Source of the DNA: Proteles cristata cristata | Taxonomy: Eukaryota > Chordata > Mammalia > Carnivora > Hyaenidae | Direction: 5' to 3' | Assembly: GCA_017311185.1 (NCBI GenBank) | Contig: JAESUZ010003377.1 | Location: 186,001 to 250,000, forward strand | DNA: 64,000 nucleotides | Part shown: positions 1 to 10,378 of the stretch, one piece after another | How positions within the stretch are numbered: the stretch's first letter is position 1 | How the letters are laid out: each line of letters starts with the position of its first letter | The notes under the pieces: model-generated | Database searches by the model: none | The model's input: only the letters and a program-made list of their open reading frames with translations | What the model was told of the DNA's origin: nothing | Translations under genes and position numbers: made by a program

Positions 1-112
1 CTTTTTCAGTAACTTTATTTCATTTAATTGCTGCTTCCTCTCTATCTCCACTTCAGTAACTTTTAAAAAAAATTTTTAACTATACAACAGGCTATCAAAT
101 TGCACAAGCTGA

Positions 113-347
113 GGGGCGCCTGGGTGGCTTAGTCGGTTAAGCGTCCGACTTTTGCTTAGGTCATGATCTCGCGGTTCGTGGGTTTGAGCCCTGCGTCGGG
201 CTCTGTGCTGACTGCCAGCTCAGAGCCTCGAGCCTATTTCAGAGTCTGTGTCTCCCTCTCTCTCTGACCCTCCCCTGATCACGCTGTCTCTCTCTCTCCT
301 AGAAATAAATAGAAAACATAAAAAAAATTTAAAAAAACAAAACAAAA
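113..347 (+). mobile_element. Felid SINE, ACTGCCAGC subtype, with 17-bp TSD
   Basis: Full-length element from the GGGGCGCCTGGG head to an A-rich tail. Perfect 17-bp duplication CAAATTGCACAAGCTGA at 96-112 and 348-364. It carries the GCTGACTGCCAGCTC core and CTCCTAGAAATAAAT tail that define one of the two subtypes in this window. Confidence 0.95.
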
Positions 348-364
348 CAAATTGCACAAGCTGA

Positions 365-917
365 AAGATACAAATCAGGGGAGTCAGAAATTAAAGAACA
401 AAGCCACTCATAAAAACGTGCTGTCAAATATCAGTTGTAAATTACTAATTTAAAAAGCTAGCCTCAGTCAGGGCTATCGATGAATCACTTTATCGCGGTA
501 ATCAATCCTCCAGGACAGCATCAGAACGCCCTAAAGATACTTGCAGCCCTGGCAGGCAGGAGGGGTGCGGAGAGCAGGCGCTGGGACATGACACCCCACA
601 GTGTAATTAATCATTTATTATTTGATTTTTTTTTTGCATTAAATTATATTTGTGTCAACAGACTCCGCCCTGGTACACGTGTATCAGGTAATAGGAAACT
701 GCCCTTGATTGGACACACAGACTCTCTGCAGCATTCACCTGATGGTTATAAACCAGAGACAGAAGCCTGCTGTGGGTCTCTGGGAGGCGGATGTTTAACA
801 AGGAAGAGGAAAGGCTGAAATAAGTGAGCATCCCAGGGATGAACAAGTATGAGAGAATCACCATACAAAGGTGAGTGTTCCAGCCCTTTCATCCTGAAGC
901 TTTAAGAATACAGGGAA
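365..917. other. Unique sequence between two SINEs
   Basis: No gene recognised. It contains an AT-rich stretch at 600-660 with GTAATTAATCATTTATTATTTG, rich in homeodomain-like cores. A frame open across 480-818 shows no similarity I recognise. Confidence 0.5.
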
Positions 918-1130
918 GGGTGCCTGGGTGGCTCAGTCGGTTAAGCATCCGACTCCGGCTCAGGTCATGATCTCACAGTTCGTGGGTTTGAGCCCCGTGT
1001 CAGGCTCCGTGCTGACAGCTCAGAGCCTGGAGCCTGTTTCGGATTCTGTGTCTCCCTCTCTCTCTGCCCCTCCCCAACTCATGCTCTGTCTCTGTCTCAA
1101 AAATAAACTATAAAAATTAAAAAAAAAAAA
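918..1130 (+). mobile_element. Felid SINE with 14-bp TSD
   Basis: Head GGGTGCCTGGGTGGCTCAG, core CTCCGTGCTGACAGCTC and a poly-A tail. Perfect duplication AAGAATACAGGGAA at 904-917 and 1131-1144. Confidence 0.95.
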
Positions 1131-1147
1131 AAGAATACAGGGAAAGG

Positions 1148-1318
1148 GGTGTCTGGGGTTGGGGGGCTCAGTTGATGGGGTGTCCAATTCTTGATTTCAG
1201 TTCGGGTCATGATCCCAGGTTGTGCTCAGCATGGAGCCTGCTTAAGATTTTCTCTCTCTCCTTCTGCTCCTCCCTTGCTCTCTCGCTCTCTAATATAAAA
1301 ACTTTTTTAAAATACAGA
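1148..1318 (+). mobile_element. Older CAN-type SINE
   Basis: Diverged copy with GGGGGCTCAGTTGATGG head, CAGCATGGAGCCTGCTTAAG core and CT-rich body, ending in a T/A-rich tail. The core belongs to an older carnivore-wide subtype, not the felid subtype of its neighbour. Confidence 0.75.
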
Positions 1319-1580
1319 AAAACCATATGCATGTGATGTGTGAGCCTGTGTTTTAAAATAAGACTAAGCATCTTCCTATCCTACTACTAGCATAGGGATC
1401 TTGTGTAAGATAAAACCTGTAATTCTAAGACCACATAAACTATTTAACAGTTACTTTGCCTTTTAAAGCTCTTTTGCCATGGCCAGTTCACAATGACTGT
1501 AAGAGTCTGTCTGACAGAAGGAAAACCTGCCTCCGTGACAAATGTGCTCTAATTTCCCTTAGACTTCAAAGAACTTCAAA

Positions 1581-1769
1581 ACATTTTTTATGTTTATTTA
1601 TTTATTTGGAGAGAGGGGAGAGAGGGGCTGTGAGAGAGAGGGAGACAGAATCCCAAGCAGGCTCCGCACTGTCAGCGCAGGGACCGAAGCGGGGCTTGGT
1701 CCCACAAACCCTGAGACCGTGACCTGATCCGAGATCAAGAGTCGGATGCTCAACCCGCTGAGCCACCCC
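1581..1769 (-). mobile_element. CAN-type SINE with 12-bp TSD
   Basis: Reverse-orientation element: TTTATTTATTTATT tail first, then GAGAGAGAGG, AATCCCAAGCAGGCTCC and the head ending GCTGAGCCACCCC. Duplication AAGAACTTCAAA at 1569-1580 and 1770-1781. Confidence 0.9.
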
Positions 1770-1781
1770 AAGAACTTCAAA

Positions 1782-4209
1782 GGTTAATACGGTGTGGCCA
1801 AGACTTAAAGCTAGGGCTGCTGTGCGTGACGGGTGCTGCATTTCAGTTCCGCGACAGTTTAGCCGCAGTGCTGAGATCAGGAAAGGGCTGAAGACAGAAG
1901 CTTTATTCACTAATGTTTCGTGGATTCTTAATGGCAAAACGTAGCTCTCATTCTGAGCGTACTTCCCAGGCCTGGCTGCACACGAGCGGCTGACTGTGGG
2001 ATGCCACCTTCTGTAACACACAGCATCGGGGCTTCCTGAAAGCAAACTTCACCAGGTCCTGAAGACCTACCCGCCCCCAAGGTTTAGGCAAGATGTTGCG
2101 GACCTTTGTCCTATGGACCTTTACAGGGAAACTGAGCCTGGGTTCTGCTGGGTCTAAATGTTACCTTACAGTATTTTACCTTGAATTCAGAACTTCACGC
2201 AAATAAGCACCTAATTCTGAATGCCGAGGAAGCAAATCTGTAGAAAGTAGGAACGTATAATAAAAGGAAAAGGCCTAAAAGGTGTGAGGGCCGCATCTTA
2301 TCCTGCGATAGACACTGACCTGACAGCACCCCAAGAATAGGGGCACTTCAGGCCTTTTCAGGCAAAGGCGGGGGAAGGACTTGGCCTTTTTTTTTTTTTT
2401 GGTGATTACCCAGAACTTCAGAATAAAGGGAGATCCTGGAATTCGCACTGTGTGTGCCATACCCTAGTTCACATACGCTCAGTTTTTCTACACAACCCAC
2501 AATGCTGGCTAGTGTTATGTCTCAGACCAAAGTAATTCCGCCCTGAGGAGGGCTGGCCACAAGAAACAAACAAACCGAGCGTTACCATAATTATTACCAT
2601 TATAATCTTACACTGCCCTAGACAGAAAAAGTCCAACACGCTTTATGCCTCTACTTTCCAAGTCTCTTATCAATCCATCTGACCAGCACCCAAATACCCA
2701 AACCCCAATACTTCTAACTTGTATCACTAGGCAGCACAATGAAATGCATTCTTCCTAAACCATGTGTGTGCCTTTCCTCCCACCCCTTCCACGGGTGCTT
2801 GTCTGGAACCCAGGCAGCTAATTACTATTTTCCCCAAACCCAGAACAAAGATGCAAGCCTGCTATTGTAGGCAGAACCTGGTCCTGTGGATTTGAACTTC
2901 CACCGAAGGCAATTAACAGCAACAGCAACTTCGCAAGCACAATGGACTTTAACAAAATAACTCCCATCGTTTCTTAGTATCTTAAGAGCATGCAGGGAGG
3001 GATGGGATGATGGCTGGAGACACAGTCCCTTCTAAAATATCCCAAGGCAGCTTACCCTGCAAGACGTGTGCAAGTTAAACTAGTGCAAACCTGCAACAGG
3101 TAACTTTATATTACAGCCTCCCCTTAAAAAAAAAAATCAGATTTAAACTCTACTGCATGTTCAAGTGCTTAATTTCAAATATTCTCTAACACATTTCGAG
3201 GGTCATTAGAAGCATATTAGAACACGACAAGGTTTATCTTCGGTTTACCTTAAAAATACTTGAGCGAGGCCAGTGATTTCTTTGTACTGGTGGCTTTAAC
3301 ACAGACCCCAGGCAGCTGGTAGCTACCTCGTGAGGTCCACCAGGGAGGGATCCTCGCTCCAGGGGTGGGGAGTTACCAGCTGAAAACCTCTAATTAAAAG
3401 CCCAGACTGCAGGGTCTGAACTACCCTCATCTGTACCAACAGCAGGGTTTGGTGATCTGATGATTTCTCGGTGGTGAAACGCATAGGGACCGAACCTTTA
3501 TGCCTCTACCGCCAACCTGGGTGGGGTGTTAACCCGGCCCCTCCACTCGCCCGGCCTCTTCCCTTTAGGGTGAATGGGAGAGAAAACGTGTGGAGGGAGA
3601 GAAAACCATCTGTGTTTTGCCATTTCTGGAGGATTCTGACTCCCAAACACGATCAGCTTACCTAATTTTTCAAAGAGAATGCTGTCCCGTCTGCCTTCAA
3701 AACCTTCCCGGCAAGTCCCTATGCCTGTGGCAAAAGGGAACTGAAGTTTGAGAACAGGCTGAGGGGCTGCGACCATCCCTCCCGCAGGGTAGAATACATT
3801 ACTAGCAAACGGAATCCCTCCCAGATCCGCTCTCCAGCTGGAGGCCTGTGTCCCTGCCCACTGGGGTGAACCATCTTTTCCCCCCGAAGGCAGTAGATAA
3901 GCACTGGCCCGGTCAGGGGGGCCACTCACAGAAGGCGGCGCCTCGGGGGAGACCAGGCCGGAGGAAAAATTAACCCGGAGGAATGCTGCAGCTGCAGGCC
4001 AGGCCGCCCCACCTGCGAGGCAGCTTCGCGGCCAAGTCCCCGGCAGCCCACAGGTATCACAGCCGGGCAGCGAGCCCACGGCCCTGCCCTAGAAACGCAC
4101 TGCTTGGCAAGGTGATCTCTCCCCAGACACACTCAGGGTGGGGAGGAATCAGACTCTGAAAGGCACCCCCAGGCACAGCTGGAAGTAGAGGAGTCAAAAC
4201 CTCCCCGAC
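1782..4209. other. Probable intron 1 of the minus-strand gene
   Basis: No recognisable exon or repeat. It includes a T15 tract near 2387 and AT-rich stretches with scattered CTTAAT/TAATTA cores. The minus-strand open frame at 3498-4079 has no recognisable domain or splice context and I do not call it. Confidence 0.5.
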
Positions 4210-4394
4210 TGCAGCAGCGTTACTGGGGAAGAGCCCGCAGGACGCGAGTTCGCGGCTGGCGCGGCCACCTGCCGGCTGGCGGCCATGGCCCGCAGGTCCC
4301 TCGGCTACTCCCGAGTCCCAGCGTCCTCGGCTCGGCAGGGCCGCTGCGGAGCCAGGCCGGTTCCCACCACCGCCCGCACCTCCCCGGCCGCGCT

Positions 4395-4400
4395 GCCCAC
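4395..4400 (-). other. Splice donor of coding exon 1
   Basis: Read on the minus strand the boundary is CGCAGAG|GTGGGCAG, a good GT donor with AG before it. Past this point the open frame turns into Gly/Arg/Ala low-complexity residues and then unrelated sequence, as expected for intron read-through. The intron would run left towards position 1. Confidence 0.7.
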
Positions 4401-5376
4401 CTCTGCGCGGGGACCCGTCGATGCTCTCGGCGCTGGACGAGTGCGCGTCGGCCGGGGCCCTGCGCAGGCTGAAGTAGCCGCGGGTCCGCGAGGCGCCGCT
4501 CCGGGGAGAGGGGCCGCCGGGCGCGCCCTCCCTGCGCGCGAAGATGCCGCTGAAGAAGCGCAGCAGCCGGTGCTCCGAGGCGCCGCCGGGGCCCGCGGCC
4601 GCCGCCCGCGCGCGCTCCAGCCGCTGCAGGTCGCTGTTGTCCAGCGTGCGGTTCTTGCTCTTGCTGCGCTCCCAGCGCTCCAGGTCCGAGAGCGCGTCGT
4701 TCTTGCTGAGCACCTCGCCCACGTCCAGGGTGTTGCGCTTCTCCGAGGCCGTCTGCGCGGGGGCCCCCGCGGGCTCCAGGACGGCCCCGGGGTCGGCCGC
4801 GGCCTCGCCGCCGGGCGCCCAAGCCAGGCTCCCCGAGCTGCTGTGGCGCCTCCCGCGGCCCAGGGCCCGACTCCGCGGCGCCTCGGGCCCGCTCCAGTGC
4901 CTGAGGCTGAGGCTCCGCCGCAGGGGCGCGGCTCGGAGCCCCTCCACGTCGGGGCTGCCGGGCGCGGGCGAGCCGGGCCCCTCCTCCACGGCCGGGGGGC
5001 TGCCGGCCAGGTCCGCGGGCTCCGGGCCGCGCGCGCAAGGCCGGAGCCGCCCGAGCTCCAGCTGCCCTGTGCTGCGGGTGCGGAAGGTGCGGAAGTCCCA
5101 GGCGCGCGGCCGGCGGCCCTCGGGGTCCTCAGCGCCCGCCGCCGCCGCCTCCTCCTCGGCCTCCTCCACCAGCCGCCCGGGCGCGTCCGGGGAGCGCGCG
5201 GGCCGGGGCCTCCGAGCCGGGCGCGGGTCGGGGCCGCCGGGGCCCGGCGCGGCCAGCTGGTCCTTCCTGACCATGGTCACGGAGATGCGGTAGACGGTCT
5301 TCCGGGGGGGCGTCCCGCGCGGCATCGTGTCCGCGGGCGGAGACGCGGGCTCGCCGCTGCCGTCCAGCAGGTACAT
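4401..5376 (-). CDS. First coding exon of an unrecognised Ser/Arg/Pro-rich protein (partial)
   Basis: This exon encodes the N-terminal 325 codons plus one base of a larger protein; the remaining exons lie left of the window. I chose the ATG at 5376 (MYLLDGSGEP...) because the same frame carries a TGA at 5512-5514 and no ATG between that stop and 5376; its -3 base is a purine (G). A second in-frame ATG (MPRGTPPRK) lies 17 codons in. The exon ends at a GAG|GTGGGC donor (4400/4401), phase 1. Visible features from Met1: a basic KTVYRISVTMVRK stretch at 26-38, an acidic run EEAEEE near 71, basophilic-kinase-like RRSLSL (153) and RRHSSSGS (176) sites, a charged probable helix at about 215-260 (LSKNDALSDLERWERSKSKN, then TLDNSDLQRLERA), a hydrophobic-basic LLRFFSGIFARR at about 271-282, and SSSAESIDGSPRR before the donor. 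There is no signal peptide or membrane segment. This looks like the disordered head of a scaffold or regulatory protein, but I do not recognise the family. That it is a real exon is well supported; its function is unknown. Confidence 0.8.
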
Positions 5377-5511
5377 GTCGCCCGGGGCCGTGGCCGCCGC
5401 GCCGCCCGCCGGGGCCCCGCCGCATCCAGCGCGCCGCGGGCCGGGACGCGCGGCCGGGCGGTCGCGGGGAGAGCGGGCGCGCCCGGGTGGGCCCACGCCC
5501 CCGCTCGCCGC

Positions 5512-5610
5512 TCAGGCTGCGCTCAGGCTGCGGGGACGGCACCGCTGGCGCCCGCCGGCCGTGCGCCGCGCGGCCCGAGTGCGGGGTCCGGGCCCGGGGC
5601 GCCGAGCCAT
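5512..5610 (-). promoter_or_regulatory. Upstream ORF (32 codons) in the presumed 5' UTR
   Basis: An ATG at 5608-5610 opens a 32-codon frame ending at TGA 5512-5514. It is in the same frame as the main CDS, so the TGA also separates the two. It has G at +4 but C at -3. If transcription begins upstream of 5610, ribosomes would meet this ORF first. A still shorter uORF of 7 codons starts at 5754 and ends at 5731. Confidence 0.35.
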
Positions 5611-5862
5611 GGGCCGGGGCCGGTGGGCGGAGCGGCGCGCGGGCGGTCAGGCGCGGGGACGGTCTCGCCGGCAGGTGCGGCCGCGGCGCGCGGGGCCCCG
5701 GGCGGGCGGCGGCGCCCGCGGCTTCATTGTCTACGGCGCGGGGCCCGCTCGCATCTTCAGGCCTTCTCTGCACCGTTCGGCGGCTCCGCAGCCTCCGCCA
5801 CTCCCCGACACGGGCCGCGCGGGCAGCTGCGCCGGCCGCGGCCGAGGGCGGGCGGGCGGCGG

Positions 5863-5906
5863 TTTAAAGTGGAAACGCGCGCCGGGGCGGGGCGGGCGGG
5901 CGGGGG
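5863..5906 (-). promoter_or_regulatory. Probable core promoter: TTTAAA box with GC boxes upstream
   Basis: A TTTAAA box at 5863-5868 is the only AT-rich patch in this part of the island. Immediately upstream on the minus strand (5884-5906) is a run of GGGGCGGGGC-type Sp1 boxes, written GGGGCGGGGCGGGCGGGCGG on the plus strand. This spacing would put a start site near 5835 and give a 5' UTR of roughly 460 nt before the ATG at 5376. The start site is inferred; CpG-island promoters often have several. Confidence 0.45.
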
Positions 5907-6081
5907 CCGACGTGCAGCGACCGCGGGCCGCGCGCCCAGCCCGGCGGCCGAGTCCCGGGAGCGCGGCGGCGGCGGCGGCGGGAGCGCGGCCCCGCGGGCA
6001 AGGCAGAAGCACCGGGCTGGATCGCCGCCGCGCGGACCGGAGCCGGCACGGGGCCCGAACCCTCACCCTGCACCAACTTGA

Positions 6082-7822
6082 CTCTCCGGGCGTGGGGCGT
6101 GTCCTGCAGGCACAAAACGCGGGCCATCTCCCACCAGTTAATCTGAAGCATCTGTCCTACCCGGAGAGCTCTGTGGAGGATGCAACTCCAACCATGACTT
6201 CTTTAGAAAGCAAGAGATCGCAGGTACTTGTTACTAGACTTGAACTTGGAAGAAACAAGTGCTCATCCCGGACGGAGGGAGCAAGGAAGGGACCAGAATG
6301 GCAGCTTCCCCGTGTTGGCACCGCCCACACCACTGCCCTCCAAGCGAAGGAGCACGCAGTTTCACTCCTCAAATACTGATTTGGGAGTAAGTTGCCCGAT
6401 GTGTGAGATAAGCCCCTGCGGGTAGGAGGTAAGAGACTTGCCTGTCCAGGCCTGTCCACCGCCTGCCGCCTCCGCTTTTACACCTGTAAGGTGAGGGTGA
6501 AGAAAATGGAACTAAACCCCAAGCAGTCTCCTAAGGACTGTGTGCCAGGCATTGTGTGTGAGTGCTAGATCCTGCCCGCTGGGTTTCTCTTCCATCAGAT
6601 TTCCTCCCTGCTCCCTCCTGGCTCCAGGGATCAAGGTCCTTCACATAACCTGAGGCAGCACAATATTCTTAGGCAGATCAGCCTGTCAGTGCTTTGTGAG
6701 GTCTTGAATGTAGGGGTCTCCATTTAGGAAAATGTCATAAATCAAGTGTCCACTAATCAAACTGGACGCTGACACAGCCTTCTCACGGCCTGGAAATACC
6801 AAAGACGCGGACAGAAGCTGTTTCCAAGGGACAGTGCCCAAGGCAAGGCACCACTCGGGCTTCTGTGACTGTTTCCTAGGCCCGGCCTCCCCTCCCTGCC
6901 TGTCACCAAATACTGTGTTCACAGCACTGAAAAAGAAGATACAAAACGCATGACGAGGTCTCCTAGGAAAGAGGTTATAGCTTAGGAAGTCTGGATATTA
7001 CTCAAAGTGAAATTAAATATTCAGATTTAATGACATAGATCAGAGAGACCGCTAGTTGATTCCATTTCTTTTTAAGAAGACACTTTAGAGCAAAGGGTTT
7101 TTAGAATGGGGAACATACTCTATATGACACCATAAGGGTGGACAGGCGTCATTACACATTCATCCAAACACACAGAATCCACAGCCCTGAGAGTGAACCC
7201 CAAGGTGAAGTGTAGACTCTGGGTGATACTAACATGCCAACATCAGTTCATCGATTGTAACAATGTGCACTCTGGAGGGAATGTGGGTACTGGGGGAGGC
7301 TATGCATAGGTACGGGCAGGGGGTATACAGAACTCTCTGTACCTTCTGCTCAGTATTGCTGTGAACCAAATACTGCTCTATAAAAAATAAAATCCTTTAA
7401 AACAAAAGTTTAAAACACTTGACCACCCCCAGTGGCTGTACCTGCACAGGACTGCCACATCCCCGGGCCGTCGCAAGCTGTGTCCACCGACTCTTGGCAC
7501 TCAAGGGTTCAAGGGCAGTGCCTCTCACCTTCCTCAAGTGCAAAGTTAGGGATCCCCAGGACAGATGGGGCTTACCTTCAGAGTGCCGATGGAAAGCCCT
7601 CTTTGATAAGACCCAGGAACCAGCAACTTCCAGAGCGGGAGACAGACCGTAATCAGCTCAGCTCTCAGAATGAGGTTTCTAGAGCCCATCAGCTTATGTG
7701 GATGCAGAGGGGTCTCAGAGAGAGCGAGTGCTTTCCCCAAGGCTGCACAGCTCACTGCTGAGAGCTAAGCCTGGCATTGGCTTGGGGTCACACCACCTGT
7801 GCTCATCCCCCATGCTACCATG

Positions 7823-7826
<4 letters not shown>
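6082..7826. other. Upstream flank of the CpG island, no gene seen
   Basis: Composition drops to ordinary mammalian levels just after 6070. CCAGGCATTGTGTGTGAG near 6544 and CCAAGGCTGCACAGCTCA near 7735 resemble short pieces of MIR-type SINEs but are too short to call. No convincing exon. Confidence 0.5.

Positions 7827-7860
<34 letters not shown>
7827..7860 (+). repeat. (GT)n microsatellite
   Basis: Uninterrupted GT dinucleotide repeat of about 17 units. Confidence 0.97.
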
Positions 7861-7862
<2 letters not shown>

Positions 7863-10155
7863 GCATCTGCATTTGCTTTGTGGACGGCAAAGAAAAAGAT
7901 ATGTGTAATAGTGAGCTCAATGCTAATCAGATGTAAATAATATCAACATCTAGCAAGCTTCATTTACTCATTATTCATCAAAGGTATGAGGGACACGGAC
8001 TGCAATGCTACGGTGAGAAGGCAGGGTCTCTGTCATGAAAAAACGGTGTCTTCAAAGCCACGTGGTTTCACACAAAGCTGGTGAGGGGGGTACAAGGAGG
8101 GGAGGCAGAGCAGAGCCCCACCAGTCTCTCACGGTGAGCACTACTCACACTGGCGGGAAAGCCCACCCTTTCAAGGCAGCAGCTGTGTGGACAGAGAGAT
8201 CAAGCCAGCGCTAAGTGGAGACTCAAACTCCACTTGCAGAGGTTCAAACTCCACTTGGGGGGGGGTGGGGTTGTGGTGGGATCAGAACCCAGGGCTCCTA
8301 ACTTCGCCTGGGATCTATTCTCACTGTTTAAGACCAAGGCGACTTTCAAATATGGAGGCGAGCTTTCCTCTGAAAGTACTTAGCGCATAATTAAGACACA
8401 GACCCCGCTGTATCCGAGGCATTCGTGGAGCCAAAGGTGAAAAGTAAAACCGCGTCCCTTACGCGCTTCGCTGCGGAACTGCTGGGGGCTTCCACGACGC
8501 CAGCTCGGTTATCTAGAATCCAGCCCAGGGTTTGCACATTGCTGAGGGAGGACTTGGTCTGCAGAGTAGAAGATTCCATTTGATCCACCTTAGACCAAGA
8601 GGAATCTCAGATGGTGCTAAAGGACAGAACCTCTTTCAGCCACAGCCAGGACGTCCACTGCCCCGCCCGGCTTCTGCCTCACGAGACAGTACTTCTTTTC
8701 CACGCCAATGACAATGATTCCACGCCAGGCCTGACGATCCAGGTTGAAAAAAACCCGGGAGAATCACCCCTCCCTACGGCCCTGGATACATGGGCTCGCC
8801 CGATGCAAAGAATCGGAGGCTCAGATCTTGTCACTCCAAAATCTAAATCCCCTTTTAACGCAGCCAGACCTGCCTTTTAAAAATAGGAACGGCCGCACTA
8901 TATGTGTTCAGGCGGCACTATGCTTTCTTTCTCTGCTGCTTCTTCGACTGACCCCTCTAGACAATCACTTCTCAAATTTTCCTGTGCCTTAGACTGTATG
9001 ACCGTTTTGGCTTATTTATAAAAAAAAAAAAAACAAACACAAAACAAAAGCCTGTGGTTGTTATCACTGCTCCATCAAAACCAAATAGCAGACCAGGAGC
9101 GAAGCCTCCCGGCTGCAGGGGCTCCTTACAGGGAAGGACTGCAGAGGAGCCTGGGAATGGGGAAGCAGCCCCCGCTGTGCCCCCATTCCATCGCCACCAC
9201 CCCCGCCCCCCGCAGCTGGCTTTGCACTCCTATTCCAGGTTGAGGGGACCTTTTGGCCACCTTCCCACGACCTCCCCTGTCCTGGGCCATTTCTAGCTAT
9301 CTATAAATTAAGCATCTTCCATGCGAGTATGATTTCGCAAGTGTTACGAGAGCTGATAAGCCTTATTTAAAGGAAATCTCTGGTAGTCAGCAGAGCCATC
9401 TGCTCCTCGGGCTGACTTTCCAAGTAACAGAACTTGCCAGCTAGTAATCACATTTCCAGCATCACAGCAGAGCCACGTGTGTGGGCCACTGGAGCCGGCC
9501 AAGCACTGACCTCGCCGGGGCTCTGCACGCCCACCCCAGCGGCCGCACAGCGCCTCCCCCGCTCACGGGCACTCTCAAGTCTATGTTCTGGTGGCGGGGT
9601 GACTGAAAGACACAGAAGCAGCCAAAAGAAAGGCATTTGTGCCAAACCAGCAGTTTCCCAACTCACCTCTGGCAAGAGGCTCGAGCCAGATCACCGCGGG
9701 AGGAAGGCTTTCCGCTCTCAGACCTACCCTGACACTCGGCTTCTGCACCAGGACCACCTGCAGTCGCCCTGCTTGGGCTGCACTCGCGAGGAGCCCCTTT
9801 TTCTCCTTTTATAGCTGGAGGTGGAAAGAGGAACACAAAAGAGATAGGCCCTGACAAATCGCAGAGGGACCCGGGGACTCGGTCCCTAAGGCCAGGACGT
9901 TCCGGTCTCTGAGCACTTACGTCCTACCTCCGTTCTTCCTCGGGGCCAAAACCGATGCAGCCGCTGCCACCCCGACCTAGGACGGTCCCGTGCGTACGAA
10001 CACGCAGACACAGGAAGGCCACGCCCGGGCTCCACGCTCGTTCCAATTTTAACCTGAGGCCCCGTGGTGTCTTCTCAACGGGCGGCACCAACTACGCTCT
10101 GGATGGAAGGAGCCAGAATAACAGGTCAGCAACTACTTTAACCAAAACTGGATCT
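7861..10155. other. No gene recognised
   Basis: Contains a short direct duplication (TCAAACTCCACTTG twice near 8223 and 8246), a G-run at 8257-8268 and a poly-A tract at 9019-9032. The open frames here lack splice context or recognisable residues. Confidence 0.5.
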
Positions 10156-10312
10156 GGGGGGCGCGCTTGAGTGACTCAGTCGGGCTCAGGTCATGCTCTC
10201 GCGGTCTGTGGGTTTGAGCCCCACGCTGGGCTCTGTGCTGACAGCTCAGAGCCTGGAGCTGCTTCGGATTCTGTGTCTCCCTCTGTCTCTGCCCCTCCCC
10301 GGCTCATACTCT

Positions 10313-10358
<46 letters not shown>

Positions 10359-10378
10359 AAAAATAAATAAATAAACAT
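10156..10378 (+). mobile_element. Felid SINE with expanded CT tract
   Basis: Head slightly deleted (GCTTGAGTGACTCAGTCGGG), then GGGCTCTGTGCTGACAGCTC and an enlarged (CT)n run at about 10317-10358 before AAAAATAAATAAATAAACA. Confidence 0.92.

Larger units (their letters stand above)
4210..6070. promoter_or_regulatory. CpG island spanning exon 1 and promoter
   Basis: About 1.9 kb of extremely GC-rich sequence with very dense CpG dinucleotides, in sharp contrast to the AT-richer, CpG-poor flanks. It covers the first coding exon, the presumed 5' UTR and the core promoter of the minus-strand gene. It is free of interspersed repeats, as is usual for an active CpG-island promoter. The composition leaves long open frames on both strands, so frame length is not evidence of coding here. 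Confidence 0.85.

Noticed and set aside
113..347. tRNA gene-like A/B boxes in the SINE heads
   Set aside because: The tRNA-related heads are parts of retroposons and do not fold as complete tRNAs with an acceptor stem; no stand-alone tRNA gene was seen.
3498..4079. 193-codon minus-strand frame as exon 2 of the minus-strand gene
   Set aside because: No phase-1 acceptor that I can support and no continuity with the exon-1 protein style.
4057..5496. Extended 479-codon minus-strand frame
   Set aside because: Its first codon at 5496 is GTG, not ATG, and it reads past the splice donor into intron; only 5376-4401 is called.
4285..6081. Plus-strand 598-codon open frame antisense to exon 1
   Set aside because: It runs the length of the CpG island, where stop codons are rare on both strands. 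Its residues are Arg/Ala/Gly/Pro composition noise, and the minus strand has the upstream stop, start and donor.
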